Shown: positions 1-12,200 of the stretch, one piece after another
Numbering within the stretch: the first letter of the stretch is position 1
Layout: each line of letters opens with the position of its first letter
DNA from: Sialis fuliginosa
Lineage: Eukaryota > Arthropoda > Insecta > Megaloptera > Sialidae
Length of the DNA: 64,000 bases
NCBI GenBank assembly: GCA_961205875.1
Contig: OY540810.1
Location: forward strand, 34,968,001-35,032,000
Direction of reading: 5' to 3'
Program-made: the position numbers and the translations under genes
The notes under the pieces: generated by a model
Told to the model about the DNA's origin: nothing
The model's input: only the letters and a program-made list of their open reading frames with translations
The model's database searches: none

Positions 1-186
1 TAAAAACAAGATTTATAATTATTAGTGACTACCTTTGGCCTGTTTTACAGAGCAAATTTTTTCGAAAGATGGTTTAATAAGATTATTGTATAAGGAGGGC
101 GGGGGTGGCGATGAGAATTGTGATTAAAATTGGGTCGCAAATACTAAAAGGTTGAGAAACGCTGACTTAACCCACAAGTACAATTA

Positions 187-754
187 TCTATGTATATACA
201 TATAATAACATGTCCTGACTGACTGATTCATCATCGCCGAGCTGAAACCCCTGGACCTAGAAACGTGAAATTTCAGGATTATATTACTTTTATGACGTAA
301 TTACTTAATAAGAAGGGATTTTTTTAAATTCAATCTCTACGGGGTTGCGAGGTGATGGAAAAGTTTGTATGGGAAAAATATTTTTTTAGTTGGATACATA
401 AATAGAAATAATAATAATCCGGCGGAAAAAAATACGATGAAATGGGAGGTTAGGAGCTGAGATATTTACGGTTTTGTATAATGAATAAAAAGCAAAAAAA
501 TGAAAATATCACGGGACGGGTGTAGGTTTCAGGGGGAGAAACAAACCCCTATCTCACATTTTTCATATTGAATAAATAACAAAATTTTATATTTCATCCC
601 ATGTTGCAAATAAACGATTGTAATTAGTTTTATTCGATCCAGCGGGAAAAATATAACAGAGGTAATTATACTCACCAACTTAAAATAATGTTATTTGTAC
701 TGACAACATTAAAAATTCATATAACGTGGGCGAAGCCGCGAGTAAGTTAGCTAG
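187..754 (+). mobile_element. Non-autonomous Helitron
   Basis: The 5' end is TC (TCTATGTATATAC) and the 3' end is CTAG (position 751), preceded by the GGCGAAGCCGCGAG segment common at insect Helitron ends. The base before the element is A and the base after is T, as expected for Helitron insertion between A and T. The middle carries the decayed block seen in many insect Helitrons (CTGACTGACTGATTCATCATC, then a stretch near 330-400 ending in AAGTTTGTATGGGAAAA). There is no Rep or helicase reading frame, so it would have been mobilised in trans. Ends and A/T context are seen directly; family membership is inferred. Confidence 0.65.
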
Positions 755-1118
755 TTGCTGTTACCCGCGACTTCGTTAGCGTGGAATATAGGTTAGTTAA
801 AATAAGTTAGGTTAGGTAAATAATACAGATAGATATTACAGATTCCTGTAAGATAGTCGATAAAACAGGTTTTTAATTTCGAATTTGCACGCTAGATGTG
901 CACGCCAAAAAAGTATAACATTCGCATGTACGAATGCATACCCTAATTTTATTATCAAATACATTTTTCGAGATACAAAGTAGACTGTGTCCTTCCTCAG
1001 GATGAAAGCTATCTCCCTGTCAAATTTCATCAAGATCGGTTTAGCGGTTTAATCGTGAAAAGGTAACAAACAGACAGAGAGACAGACAAACTTTCGCATT
1101 TATAGTATTAGTATGGAT
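755..1118. repeat. Retroposon-like dispersed repeat
   Basis: It opens with GTTACCCGCGACTTCGTTAGC and closes with an 'ATCGGTTTAGCGGTTTAATC ... CAGACAGAGAGACAGACAAA ... TTTCGCATTTATAGTATTAG' tail. Both blocks are familiar from short retroposons or LINE 3' ends scattered through insect genomes. It abuts the Helitron 3' end directly. A minus-oriented copy of the GTTATACTTC family is embedded near 836-930. No reading frame. Family assignment is from memory of the motif and not from a search. Confidence 0.4.
836..930 (-). repeat. GTTATACTTC family, minus-strand copy
   Basis: Read on the minus strand it runs 'GTTATACTTTTTTGGCGTG ... CATCTAGCGTGCAAATTCG ... AACCTGTTTTATCGACTATC'. It shares the GCGTGCAAAT and GGTTTTACCGACTATC blocks with copies at 3502, 4372, 39425 (minus) and 57352. 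Only part of the unit is present. Confidence 0.5.
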
Positions 1119-2168
1119 TAATTTATTGTTGCCAAGAATTCAAGATAACAAACCGTTAATTACTATAACATAAGATAGAAAAAGAAATAATATTTTATAT
1201 TCGATGGAAAACGAAATATTTACCAGTTGTATTTCACTCAGAAAACTAAACCACATTATAAATTGGTATTGAAAAAAACACAGTAACGAAACTCGTTACG
1301 TCATTCTTGAATTCTTCAAAAACAAAATAAAAGTATATAGTTTGAGTGAAACAAGATAAGTGCAATTTATTTCTACGAAGAGAGTTTGATTTACGCTGAC
1401 TGGGTGATGGTTATTTCATTATAAGTTAGACGTGCCAATTATTTAACAACGTGCTTCGATACTTACAATTAAAATAGAAGAGTAAATGTGTTTTATGTAT
1501 AGTAACGATGGTATAATTGTAACGTTAATTATTTTTATATCAAATTAAAACTACAAATATATACTTTATAAAAATAATGATATTGTATTTATAATATTTT
1601 ACTTCTCGAAATATTTTGGTAGGTATTCTTTATATAAAAGTTAAAAAGCATGATTATTTTTGATAAGACGTTCTTCTTATTGTCCTATGGTGTCAGATTT
1701 CTGTTAAAAATTCGTATGAGACCGTCTGAAATATTGACAATACGAGACACAAATGATATTAATTAAGTCTCGTCAAGAGACTCGTTTTTAAAAGATGTGA
1801 GGTCGAAATTCGTAGTTTAAGAACTACTTAAATGATATGCATGCATTTGCATATGCTTTTTAAAAATTATTTTTAAAAGTATTTAATTATTTTTATTGTA
1901 TACAAAAAAAAATATATATATTAAAATTAGAAGGTATTCTTAGAATCTAAACGATCTCAATTTGTTCAAGTAATATTTTCATAAAATATTAAAAATAGCG
2001 ATGCGACATTAAAATATTCATGAATTTTTTGACGTAATTCTATTCTAGCTGTACTAAGTAATCAATAAAATCGTTTAAAAAATGATATATTAAACCTGAT
2101 TATTAATTTTAATAGAGTACAATACTTGCAAGTAAAAATAAGATACAAAACCCAAATATACTCGATAA
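1119..2168. other. AT-rich spacer, no gene seen
   Basis: About 1 kb of A+T-rich sequence with short homopolymers. No reading frame with family character, no terminal repeats and no RNA gene was recognised. Confidence 0.6.
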
Positions 2169-2171
2169 TTA

Positions 2172-2865
2172 CACACCTACATACAAAAAAAGTGTGAGGA
2201 GCTAAAAAAGGACCTATATAGCATTGTAGTATTGGTCGAGCATAATCGAAATGGAAATTTTTGGAATTTTATGCTTACCAGTTTTTTTTTATTTGAATTA
2301 TTCCAAATTGGCTACTAAATATCTAAAATCGTTTTTTTTAGTTGTAAAGTGGATTTTGTTATAGCTCTTATTTCTTATGTAAAAAAAGATTTTGCCGAGT
2401 TTCGGTCCCGAAAAAAATATTTTTTTCCCAAAAGTTATAAGCAATAAAATTATAATGTTACAACACGATCAACATTTTTCTCGTAAACAGCTAAACGGAT
2501 TTTAATAATTCCGACGTCATTCTAAGAATATTCTTTTGGATATACAAATATCGATTTTTTTAATAAAAAATTAGAATGTACATCTATAAATAAAAAAATT
2601 CACGTCAGAATTAGTAAAATCCGTTTAGCCGTTCATGAGAAAAATGTTGATCGTGTTATTACATACTAATTATATTGTTTATAACTTTTTCGAAAAAAAT
2701 TTTACTAGCCAACGTGGTAAAATTCAACCTAAGCCCAAAATTCAAGCTCAAATAAAAAAACTGGTAAGCAGAAAATTCCAAAAACTTGGATTTCGACTAT
2801 GCTCGACCAATACTACAATACTATAATCGCTTTTTTGGTTCCATACATTTTTTTGTGTGGCTGTG
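2172..2865. mobile_element. Foldback MITE with TTA target duplication
   Basis: The element starts CACACCTACAT and ends GGCTGTG, flanked on both sides by TTA (2169-2171 and 2866-2868). Its arms are inverted over most of their length: ATTGTAGTATTGGTCGAGCA near 2225 matches TGCTCGACCAATACTACAAT near 2799, and CGATCAACATTTTTCTCGTA near 2467 matches GAGAAAAATGTTGATCG near 2637. No transposase remains. A 3-bp TTA/TAA duplication is known for PIF/Harbinger and for CACTA elements; the CACA/TGTG ends do not decide between them. A second copy lies at 49372-50438. The short open frames inside are by-products of the arms. Confidence 0.75.
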
Positions 2866-3232
2866 TTATTAATAGCATTGAGTAAAATATTACAGGTGTT
2901 ACACACCTAACAATAAAACAACCTACTGTATCTTACCCGCCACATCCACTTTGTTTTATTTCGAGATATCCGTAAGCGTGTGTTTTGCAACGACAAACTG
3001 CGCGCTGTGTTGTAATCATAACAAAAACAAACCATCAACTTTCTTTGCTTTGTTACTCATCACCAGTGACGTGTATAAATGTTTTATTTATTTCTATTTA
3101 TTTATTTATTAATATATCACTGTAAGTGCATTTAAGGATATTTTTATAGGTATTAAGGTACATGTTTATTCAAAGTAAACATTTCTCTCTAAAAATAGTT
3201 ATTTTCCCTTCTACCCCCAAATATATAATAAA

Positions 3233-3480
3233 AAAGCCATTGTGTGTATTCAGGTCCAGATAGAGGGGGGATAGGAGGACCATATGGCCTGGGCTCCTGG
3301 GCTTCAGGGGCCCAGAAAATCATTTATATTTTACATAAATATTTATAATTTATAAAGTTTAAACTAAATTTAAGGAAAGACTGAATTAGTTAGCAATTTC
3401 TTTATACTCGCGAAACGGAGGAGTTTGGGGCTCTTAAAATGATGTTTGGCCCCGGTTTCATTGAAGTTCTCTCAAGGTCT
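3233..3480. repeat. GGGGCCC-rich repeat remnant
   Basis: A patch with CCTGGGCTCCTGGGCTTCAG, GGGGCCCAGAAAATC and later TGTTTGGCCCCGG stands out against the AT background. It resembles decayed repeats with paired GGGGCCC blocks. No clear terminal repeats or duplication were found, so this is only a compositional call. Confidence 0.3.
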
Positions 3481-3501
3481 GTATCTATTTATAACATTAC
3501 A

Positions 3502-3735
3502 TTAGATGTTATACTTATTTAGTGTAGTGACATCTAGCGTGTAAATGCAAAAATAATAACCTGTTTTACCGACTATCATAACAGAAATTAGTATTACCTA
3601 AAGTCTAAATCTAACCTAACTTCTTGGTGTTAAATTGTTTCCGTTGTATAGTGCACGCGCAACGTGCATTTCTTTTCCGTTGCATTACTATAATTTTACC
3701 CTAAACGTGCATAAAGAGTAAAACTTCAAAAACTC
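3502..3735 (+). repeat. GTTATACTTC family copy
   Basis: Begins TTAGATGTTATACTT and contains CATCTAGCGTGTAAATGC, then CTGTTTTACCGACTATCATA, and ends near AGTAAAACTTCAAAAACTC. It shares these blocks in the same order with the copies at 4372 and 57352. It carries no open frame and has neither a tRNA-like head nor a poly-A tail, so a MITE-like origin is more likely than a SINE. Confidence 0.55.
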
Positions 3736-4371
3736 ATTCCGCATTAAATTAAATAATAAAGTAGTTTACATTTGACATTTTTTGTTAAAAATAATTCAAT
3801 TTATCCGACAATTACTTTACCATTCTTGCAAATATTATCACAAATATACGTTCAGGTAGGTAAAAAGTATACTTGTAATTGTAGCAATAATTCCAATTTG
3901 TTTCTTCTTAAAAACATATTTTTTACGGTTCGAGACCCCCTCTCCACTGCCCTTATAACGATATATCTAACTATGTAAATGTTATTCATAACATATAAAA
4001 AAATGTGTTTAAGATTAATGTTACTAGTATGTTATACATTGTATAGATACATACATACGTACGATGTATGTGTCAATATGAATAATGTTTCCCACCCCTC
4101 CTAAATTTTGTGCAAAATGATTGACCGTGTATGGGAATGCTTGAACGGTTTGCTTGCAATGGTTGTATAAAATCAAACTCGCTTGGTTTTTTTGCACAAA
4201 GAATGCAGTGTGCAAGAAACGTTGCTAGTACAAAATACATCATATTTGAGGTACTAGGCGTGAATCGTGAATTTTTGGTCGGATCACGCTCGTAGAAGAA
4301 GATTCCAGTTTTGTGGAAAATAAAAACTGAAGATTACAAAAAATGGGTGTGTGTACTTATGTATATACGTT

Positions 4372-4520
4372 CATTAGAAGTTATACTTCATCTAACGTGC
4401 AAATGCAAATCTAAAAACCGGTTTTACCGACTATCACAACAGAAATCTGTATTATCTACATCTAAAATAATTGTTTCCGTTGCAAGTAACGCACATTTCA
4501 TTTTCATTGAATACCTTAAT
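4372..4520 (+). repeat. GTTATACTTC family copy
   Basis: TTAGAAGTTATACTTCATC is followed by TAACGTGCAAATGCAAATC, then CCGGTTTTACCGACTATCAC and AGAAATCTGTATTATCTAC. The first 13-mer GAAGTTATACTTC is itself palindromic apart from its centre. It lies 0.87 kb from the copy at 3502 in the same orientation. The reading frame across it is incidental. Confidence 0.6.
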
Positions 4521-4600
4521 TTCACCCTGATATTAAGATTGGATGGTTCCAAGGTTAGTAAATGTACAGGTTGCCTCAGTAGTTTCTTATCAATCAGCTT

Positions 4601-4738
4601 GGGCACTCCAGATGACGTGTTTTCCCCTTATCGCGCCGAGTTGCAAGGTTACATTTGTATGATTGGTCATGTCATTCCCCCTCTCCATATTTGGGCACCC
4701 CAGATGACGTATTTCACTCTCGCACCGAGCTACTGAGG
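4601..4738 (+). repeat. 92-bp tandem repeat, 1.5 copies
   Basis: GGGCACTCCAGATGACGTGT followed by CGCGCCGAG (from 4601) recurs as GGGCACCCCAGATGACGTAT followed by CGCACCGAG (from 4693). The period is 92 bp. The unit is more GC-rich than its surroundings and its origin is unknown. Confidence 0.6.
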
Positions 4739-5459
4739 CTATCTTGTACTTAACATACCTTGGAATGGTTCTTAAAAATATACCGTTATTTAAAAAATTA
4801 GTGCTCTTTGTATCTATACAAACTACCGTTATATCAATAGATTTTTATATGAAAACTATCCTTCATATAAAATCAGTTCCATTGGTTTTCTTCAGGTTTC
4901 ATTGATCATAAATTCACTTGACAGGAGATCTAAACGCCACCAAAGTGTAACAATAACTGAAGTTTGCACAAAACTGTTACAGCACATGTTTTTTTGTTCT
5001 CCTCTTTTTGCATGGAAAATGATTGTCCGTGAATGAGACCCTTTAATTGTATTTGGACAATGAAGGGTTTCATTGTCAGGCAACCCATGTTACTGTTTAT
5101 ATCTCAAAAAAGGTCAGTTTAGGTGACCATCTGATACGATAGATTAACGAATTGCAATGCTTTAATTTATTTTAGATGGTCCATACGGGAATGATATTTC
5201 AAAGTGAATATTGTAAATGTGGCTTTTAAATTAGAAATACCTATACATGATTTGTGAACAAATTTATTTGTTTTTTTTATAAATATATACATTTTTATAC
5301 CAAATTTTTTAATGCATTCTATTATTTCATATTTCTAAATTTTACCTAAAAATGAACCATTTGAATTATAATAAAAAAATATTTTTCGAAAAAAACGGAT
5401 AGAACATAAATTATAGATAATAATATTACCTACAATTTTTGACTTGATCATTTTTCTAT

Positions 5460-5740
5460 TATTCGCACTGTTTCAAAGTAATTCGAAAAATTCAAAAATC
5501 GACGTTAGTAAACATTCGTATCCGGTTGAATGATTGTTTTCAAAAATAGGAGGTTTTCTTCTCAGACAAAAATGAATCTTAAATATAAAATTTTACCCTT
5601 CTATGATCTGTCGTATTCGAGTTACAGCGTTTACAAACAGACGGACACACAGCCATCATGGTGAAAATAGTCAGAAAGGATTCAGGGACGGTCAAAATGG
5701 ATAATTCGGATTTCGAAAAAAATTAACTTCACTATATATA
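5460..5740 (+). repeat. Dispersed repeat, pair of 43388-43640
   Basis: It shares TAAAATTTTACCCTTCTA, a CAAACAGACGGACA-type block and GAAAATAGTCAG...GGATTCAGGGA-GGTCAAAA-TGGATAATTC with the copy at 43388-43640. Such sequences are common as non-autonomous repeats in insects. No frame, no clear ends. Confidence 0.5.
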
Positions 5741-6762
5741 CTTACTTATAATATATAGGGATATTTCATATACATGGGCATTAGAAAGTAAAATACAATG
5801 GGTATTAATTTCTCCCATTTATAACATTTTTTGCAACTCATAGTACACTAGACATTACATCAAAAAACATGGGGCTTGGGATTTATTATGACAGAAGTTG
5901 CAAAAACAGTACCTTCTATGAAACGCAGAGTCCTGCACATAAAGGAACCGCACACCACTGACATCTACCTGTACAATATAATATTATATATTATATATTA
6001 TATTATGTCAGCGTTTATAACTTCCTGCTTTCATATGTCTGGAATAAACATTTTCTTCAGTCAGCAGCAAGATGTTTGTTTTAGCGAAGAAGAACCACGG
6101 GGAAATATCTTTCCCGGGAGGAGTTAATTACTGACTATATTGACATATCAATTAGCGTTCATACGCTGCCGTGCGCGCCTCGGCACTCGCATTAGAAAGA
6201 TAAGAGAAGAATTCATTAATGATCTGTATGAAAACCTTATCATTAGAGTTATCTCTTTGCAGACATCTTCTTCAAAAACACGGACTTGTTGTAATTGTGT
6301 GGAAAAACTGTAATTAAGATAGTTCTCGCGAATATTTTATTGGGATGTGTACTGATAAGATGCGACTCATTATAATTTATCAAAAATATTTGTTTGTTCG
6401 AGACAATATACGAGGGTTTTGTAATGTTTTATAAATAAAATGGAACAGGGGTAATTTTAGTGTGTAGTTGTAGCTCGTTTCTGCAGTTACAAAAATGAAA
6501 ACTGCAGTTGTAAAAACTAATTTGTGAAAAATATAAAAAAGTGTAATTTCCGGTATTATAGAGGAGCTAGAAAATTTACTAGCCAACAACTGTGATAGTA
6601 TCTATGGATTATGTAACCGTTGGTGTTTACATACCAGGCGTACGCGAAAATTCTCACACTTCATGATACTGCAAGATAACTGTCAGATAGGTTTGAAACC
6701 TCATTTGGATGTGCTTGATAGCTAGCAAATTTTGCTAGTTCGTTTATAATACCGTACATTAC

Positions 6763-6878
6763 TGTAGACCAAAAAAAGGTCACTATAATTTCTAAGAGAG
6801 AAATATACAAAGTGTAGACCAAAAAAAGGTCACTATAATTTCTAAAAGAAATATACAAAGGCTAGAGCAAAAAAAGGA
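6763..6878 (+). repeat. 50-bp tandem repeat, 2.3 copies
   Basis: TGTAGACCAAAAAAAGGTCA followed by CTATAATTTCTAAGAG recurs at 6813 with a 50-bp period. A third partial unit starts at 6861 (GCTAGAGCAAAAAAAGG). Each unit contains the inverted pair GACC/GGTC around the A-run. A recent slippage or unequal-exchange product. Confidence 0.75.
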
Positions 6879-7669
6879 AGATATTTGCAGTTGAAATTTT
6901 TTCTTAAAATAACCCCTGAAATGAAAGTGTTACAATGAATAAAATTAAATATATTAGTACTTCTATACTAAATTAGAAATATTATGGTAGTATACTTTTT
7001 GAAATAAAGAATTCATACAAACTGTGTCAATTTTTTACCCCAAATATTAGGAATAGGAATTATTTTTAAATTAAGTTGTCAAATCAGTACGCAAATATTT
7101 ATATTTATCTATAGGAAATTTAAAATATCTAAAAATAAATTAATCTAATTAATAAATAAATTACATTCGAAATAATTCTTGATTTTTAAATTTACTCGTA
7201 AGCTCAATTTATTAATAATATGTACTTATTCGTGGATTTTTATGTTCAAATTAGTAAAATTGAGAACATTTATTTAACAAGAGTTCCTTTAAACTTTAAA
7301 AATGTATAAAATCATAAATGTATTTATTATAATCCATAAATTTATATTATTTGTACATATGTGGAGCATAAAATATAACTAACAATAACAGTAAATTTTC
7401 TATATAGTAATACGTGTGTAATTTATGACAACAATTTTTCCGTAAAATTTGTTATAAATATGGATGCATTTTTCCCTCATCTATCCATATTATGTACACT
7501 GATACAGTATATGAATGATTGATGAATGTATAATCTCTACTTTTTGTAAAATAAATACAAATAAAATGTTGACATAGCGACTATGCCATATAATTCTAAT
7601 GAACTTGTATTTTTGTTTATGATTCATTTTATCAGCCGCACAGTAGCGATTTTTGAATTATTATTTTAG

Positions 7670-7765
7670 ACCAAACAAATTCAGTTTTTACCCCTCGAAG
7701 CAAAAAGAGGGGTGTAATACGTTTGAGTCGTGTGCGTGTGTTTGATTTTGATGCGGTTTTTTTAA
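7670..7765. repeat. Dispersed repeat fragment
   Basis: TTTTTACCCCTCGAAGC, AAAAAGAGGGGTGTAATACG and TTTGAGTCGTGTGCGTGTG form a block I recognise as a dispersed insect repeat type. There are no terminal repeats here, so it is probably a fragment. Confidence 0.3.
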
Positions 7766-7868
7766 TATTTTTTTTCAAAATGTTTTCAATTATGTTAAAT
7801 TATGTTAGCTCTCCTATAATGTGTTATTTTTAGAAAAATTCTCTCAACTATGCATTTTAAACCGCTTA

Positions 7869-8154
7869 CCCGGGAATTTTTTTTAAATCTGAAGTGATTA
7901 AATCAGATCTAGGAAAGATTTTGAGACAACATCATATTTTTCACTGGTTTTTGATCTGTGGAGACCCGTAAAGATCTACAACGACCTACAAAGATCTACA
8001 ACGATCTACAAAGATCTTTAAGGAACGCTGTAGATCGTTGTAAATCTTTGCAGGTCTCACATATAAAAAACTAGTAAACATATATGATCTTGTCTCAAAA
8101 TCCAGATCTATCAAGATCTTATTTGATCACTTCAGATCTAAATTTTTTCCTAGG
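7869..8154. mobile_element. TA-flanked inverted-repeat MITE with internal GATCTAC minisatellite
   Basis: Starts CCCGGGAATTT and ends AATTTTTTCCTAGG, with TA on both outer sides (7867-7868 and 8155-8156). The terminal arms run inward more than 50 bp: AAATCTGAAGTGATTAAATC on the left matches GATCACTTCAGATCTAAA on the right, and TTTTGAGACAA matches TTGTCTCAAAA. The centre (about 7967-8060) is a short array of AAGATCTACAACGATCTAC-like units that itself folds back. 286 bp, no coding capacity. TA duplication fits Tc1/mariner-type mobilisation. Confidence 0.7.
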
Positions 8155-8483
8155 TATGCATTATTATGATAATTAAAAATTAACTAGCACTTGTTACTTC
8201 CAATTTTTAAAACTAAAATTAATTCAAATTTTTATTAATAAACGCCCCTTTATCTTACCCCCCCCCTCCGGTCTGTGGTGGACCGCTCCCTCCTTAGTCC
8301 ACTAGCTTACTTTTTAGTATTTTACAATGTTTTTTATTTATATTTATATTATTTATATTGTTATGTCAAAAGAGACCTACAGATTTAAATATGCCTCAAT
8401 TTATTCTCACAATTAGTATTAATTAAAATGTTTGATTGTTATTACATTAATATTTTGGAACTAAATTCAAGCTCTAAACATAT

Positions 8484-9290
8484 AATAGTATATTATACCA
8501 CGAGTGAATAATGATAGCTATTATTACCAAGGATAATTTTTGAACCGAGCCGCGTAGCGGCGAGGGAGAAAATATTCCGAGGTGATAATAGCCATTATTG
8601 CGAGTAGTATACTGTACTTTATCTACGTCTATTTGAATTACTTTCATAAAACACAACTGAATACAAGGGATGCAAGCTTCAATACAAGCATTTTTGTTCT
8701 AACCTCAAATTAATATAAATTAACTAATACCATGGAAACAAAATACACAAATGACACAAACTCTGTGATGTGTCAAAAAATTTTATTTACCAAAAAAATT
8801 AAAATAAGTAATATTACACTTAATAAACTGAATAAGTTTTGTACTGCCAACAACTGTAATAGACTCTTTATTTTATCCATCTCAATTTAAATACACAAAC
8901 ACTGGTGGTTGATTGCATAAAGAAAAAATAACGGAGCATTAGTTAATTGCTCGATTAACTAATCTTGGTAAACGCGTTGCACAAACGAAAATATAAGAGC
9001 GATTAACTAATTGCCACAGAATTACAATATTTTAATGTAAATACAGTACACAAAACGTCATGTAAAAAAAAAGTCAACTGTCAAATATACGCTATATTAG
9101 CTTCTATCGTATTTTTCGCATGTCACCACGTATACGTTGCACTCATTTTAATAAACTTTTTAGACTTTACAGTTTGTGTATTTTGTTTCCATGGTATTAT
9201 TTAATTTAAAAAATTGTGATTGGTGCACAAGAGGGAATAATGGTCATTATTCCCTCTGGGATTAATATATAGCATTATATAGTAAAAACT
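8484..9290. mobile_element. Compound inverted-repeat region
   Basis: The outer edges carry ACGAGTGAATAATGATAGC and, at the far end, GGGAATAATGGTCATTATTC. Inside lies a cleaner element (8730-9194) with its own TA flanks. The GAACCGAGCCGCGTAGCGGC block near 8542 is a small GC-rich hairpin. I read this as an older element that received a younger one; the outer ends are not sharply defined. Confidence 0.4.
8730..9194. mobile_element. MITE with CCATGGAAACAAAATACACA ends
   Basis: The left end CCATGGAAACAAAATACACA is matched by TGTGTATTTTGTTTCCATGG on the right, flanked by TA at 8728-8729 and 9195-9196. The terminal inverted repeat is about 23 bp. Internal AT-rich sequence holds repeated GATTAACTAAT motifs. 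465 bp, non-coding. Confidence 0.7.
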
Positions 9291-9299
9291 ACGTATGTA

Positions 9300-12200
9300 A
9301 TACATGTATTATATATAAGTCGTGGATAAAGAATATTATAGTGCATAAAATAATACAGTATAACTAAATCTAGCATTTCATTCATTAAAAACAATAAAAA
9401 ATCCATCAAAACCAAATCCCTGTCTAACTACCATACCAAAAACATAGGTCTATGATTAATTCGTTTTGGTGATGATTAAACAACAGTATTTTTTGCTGAA
9501 ACCCCTAACAAAAACCACAACAGCAGACTCACACAAACAACATGCATTCATCTCTCTCACACTTACACAAACAGATCAAAATATGCACAAACCTACCTAT
9601 GCGTTAGTACACTAATACGAAGCCTAAACAAAGTTAGTTTCATTGAAACATGTATACAAAGTTGCTAGCTAATTTACCTTTCGTCAAGTTTATATGACAA
9701 ATAGTTGTTAGTATTATGTCATAATACGAATTTTGAAATTTGCCTAATTTATATTACGTTTGTGACACTGGCAGTAATTTTTTATTTATGTCGAAAGTTT
9801 TAATAGCTTAATTTTATTATCAAATAACTTTAAAGGACCTTATTTTGTCAGAGACCGTTTCGTTAAACGACGCTTTTTTACTTACAACCTTTAGTGTTCC
9901 GCATATTAATTTTTTTTAAATTATGAGTTGTTAAAAAAGAATTCAATTATAGAGTAAAATAACATATAACTTAATAATTTTATAGCTATAAATATATTTT
10001 TCTAATTTATCTAATCAGAAACTTAATTAAAATATTACTACACCTTTTACAACTGTATTTCACAAAGCATCAATTGTTATTCAGAAGAGTCAATTGTATT
10101 TCCGAATTTTAATAAATTTTTCTATTTTACATATTATATTATACGTACTATATTATTATATTATTAAAGTAGTATATTATTATAATATTGTATTATATTA
10201 TATTTTGTGCACCAAAATTCGCCCCTACGGATGTAGCTACCCTAAATTTAAAAAATATACACTTTTTTTTAAACATCATATCTATGCAGAAATACACCGG
10301 AATTTTTTCCATACATTTGTAAAAAAAATGGTCTTTCATCACCGGTAAAATTAAAACAATACACTGGCAACCTTTAATCCCATGAATCTTAAAGTAATAT
10401 ATAAAAATTAATGTGAATTTTATCGTTATCTTGGAATTAACAGTTTTTAAACTTTTTTTTTCAATACTTGAAATTGTCACTTTCCATTTTTCACCCCTCC
10501 AAGGGTTGTACACTCTCTATCGATCCACGCACAAAGTTGTTACTCTTTGGACCAACAAAACTGTGTTACTTTGAAAAAGTGTCCCACTAATTATGACAAG
10601 CAGTGTATAATTCTGGTTTCTTCAATAGAATTTTTTTTATATCAATTATTCCCGATAATAAAGGTTTGTCGTTTTACAAATAATTATTAATTTAGTATTG
10701 ACAAAAAAATGTGTTAAAACTGAAAATTTTAGCCCTTTAAGTTATTTTTTTAACTATACAATGTTATTACTCACAATTTCTATATTCTGAAATACAATTG
10801 ACGCTTTCTGAATTACATTTGGAAAAGGTTGTAGGCGTTTAAGAAAAGATAAATAAGATAATATAAATAAAAAAATAAAAACGGTTAAAAATTCGTCCTT
10901 TTACATACTATCTGTGATTTTTTTTGTATTAACGTTGATCATGGCTTGGTATCATTTTTAATTATCAATAAAATAGATAATTTAAACCATATAAAAACGC
11001 AGTTATTGTTTTTATATTTGTATATTACATTAAAGCAACGCACAAAAAATACTTTTTAATTCCACCCCAATTAAAAGCGTTAATTTCAGTTTTACAATAC
11101 ATTTCCCTGTTATAACAATGATAATAGCTTATAAAAGAGATATTAATGCATCGATATGATTTGAAAAGGCATTAGCTTCGATAGAGAGCTTTTCATAGAA
11201 TTGTGTTTTTAATATCTATTTTTCAGTTCATATTTTATGTGAAATATTTTTAATAAAACTATTGTTAGTACCTTTGCTATTATACATATATACAGAGAGT
11301 ATGTTTTTAAATAGCTACAATATAGTAGAACATCTATAAGCTTGTTCTGCTCTCATTGCTCCTTACTTATGAAACTAACTGTTTACTTTGCTATTAGAAG
11401 CGAAGAGGTGAGGTGAGTTGAACAGGCATATACATGGCTTCATACACTGAATTTAAATTTAAATAAATAGAATTTATAGTTAGATTATATAAAGTTTTCT
11501 ATTTTTCTATCCTGCGTTATAACGAACGAAATTATTCCTGCCGTGTTTATAGGTTTATTTCTTTTTTATGATAACTGTAGCAATGTTTGGTATACAAGCC
11601 AATAGATTCTTTAGAATCTCTATATCATAATAGAAAAACAACTGTTTTTCAAATATGAATTAATTTTAAAAGCGCGTCGCAAAATGCAAAAATAATAAAA
11701 ATAAAAACCACAAACGATAAAATAATTACAAAAATTAATGCAAAGACCTACATTATTCTCGCATTTTCAAGAGAAATTCAAAGTATTTGCATCAGAGTTT
11801 TTTTTTATGAAACTAGAAACGTTATACTATTTACAGTATAGCGACATTGTAACCATGGAAGGAACATCTAAATCTACATGTTATCTAATATTATATTTTT
11901 CCTGAAATGAAAGTTAATACAAATTATTAAAACTTCTACTATAAGTAAACTACATTAAAAATAATGTTAATTACATAAAACATAGAACGTAAATAAGAGC
12001 ATCTAATGCAGTATTTTTATTTTGAGTTCTATTACATAAATAATTGTATTATCCTTATTTTATAAAATACGTTTCACGTTACTGATTAACAAGTACCTAC
12101 CCCGATACCGGAACATTTCAGTATAACAATTACAGCAAAAATAAGGACGTAAAATCATTAACATTCATTGGACTAATTGAGTTATATTCACAACCTTTTC

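Noticed and set aside
5876-6127. 83-codon plus frame (MTEVAKTVPSMKRRVLHIKE...)
   Set aside because: It runs through an AT-only tract coding for repeated I/Y, and matches no family.
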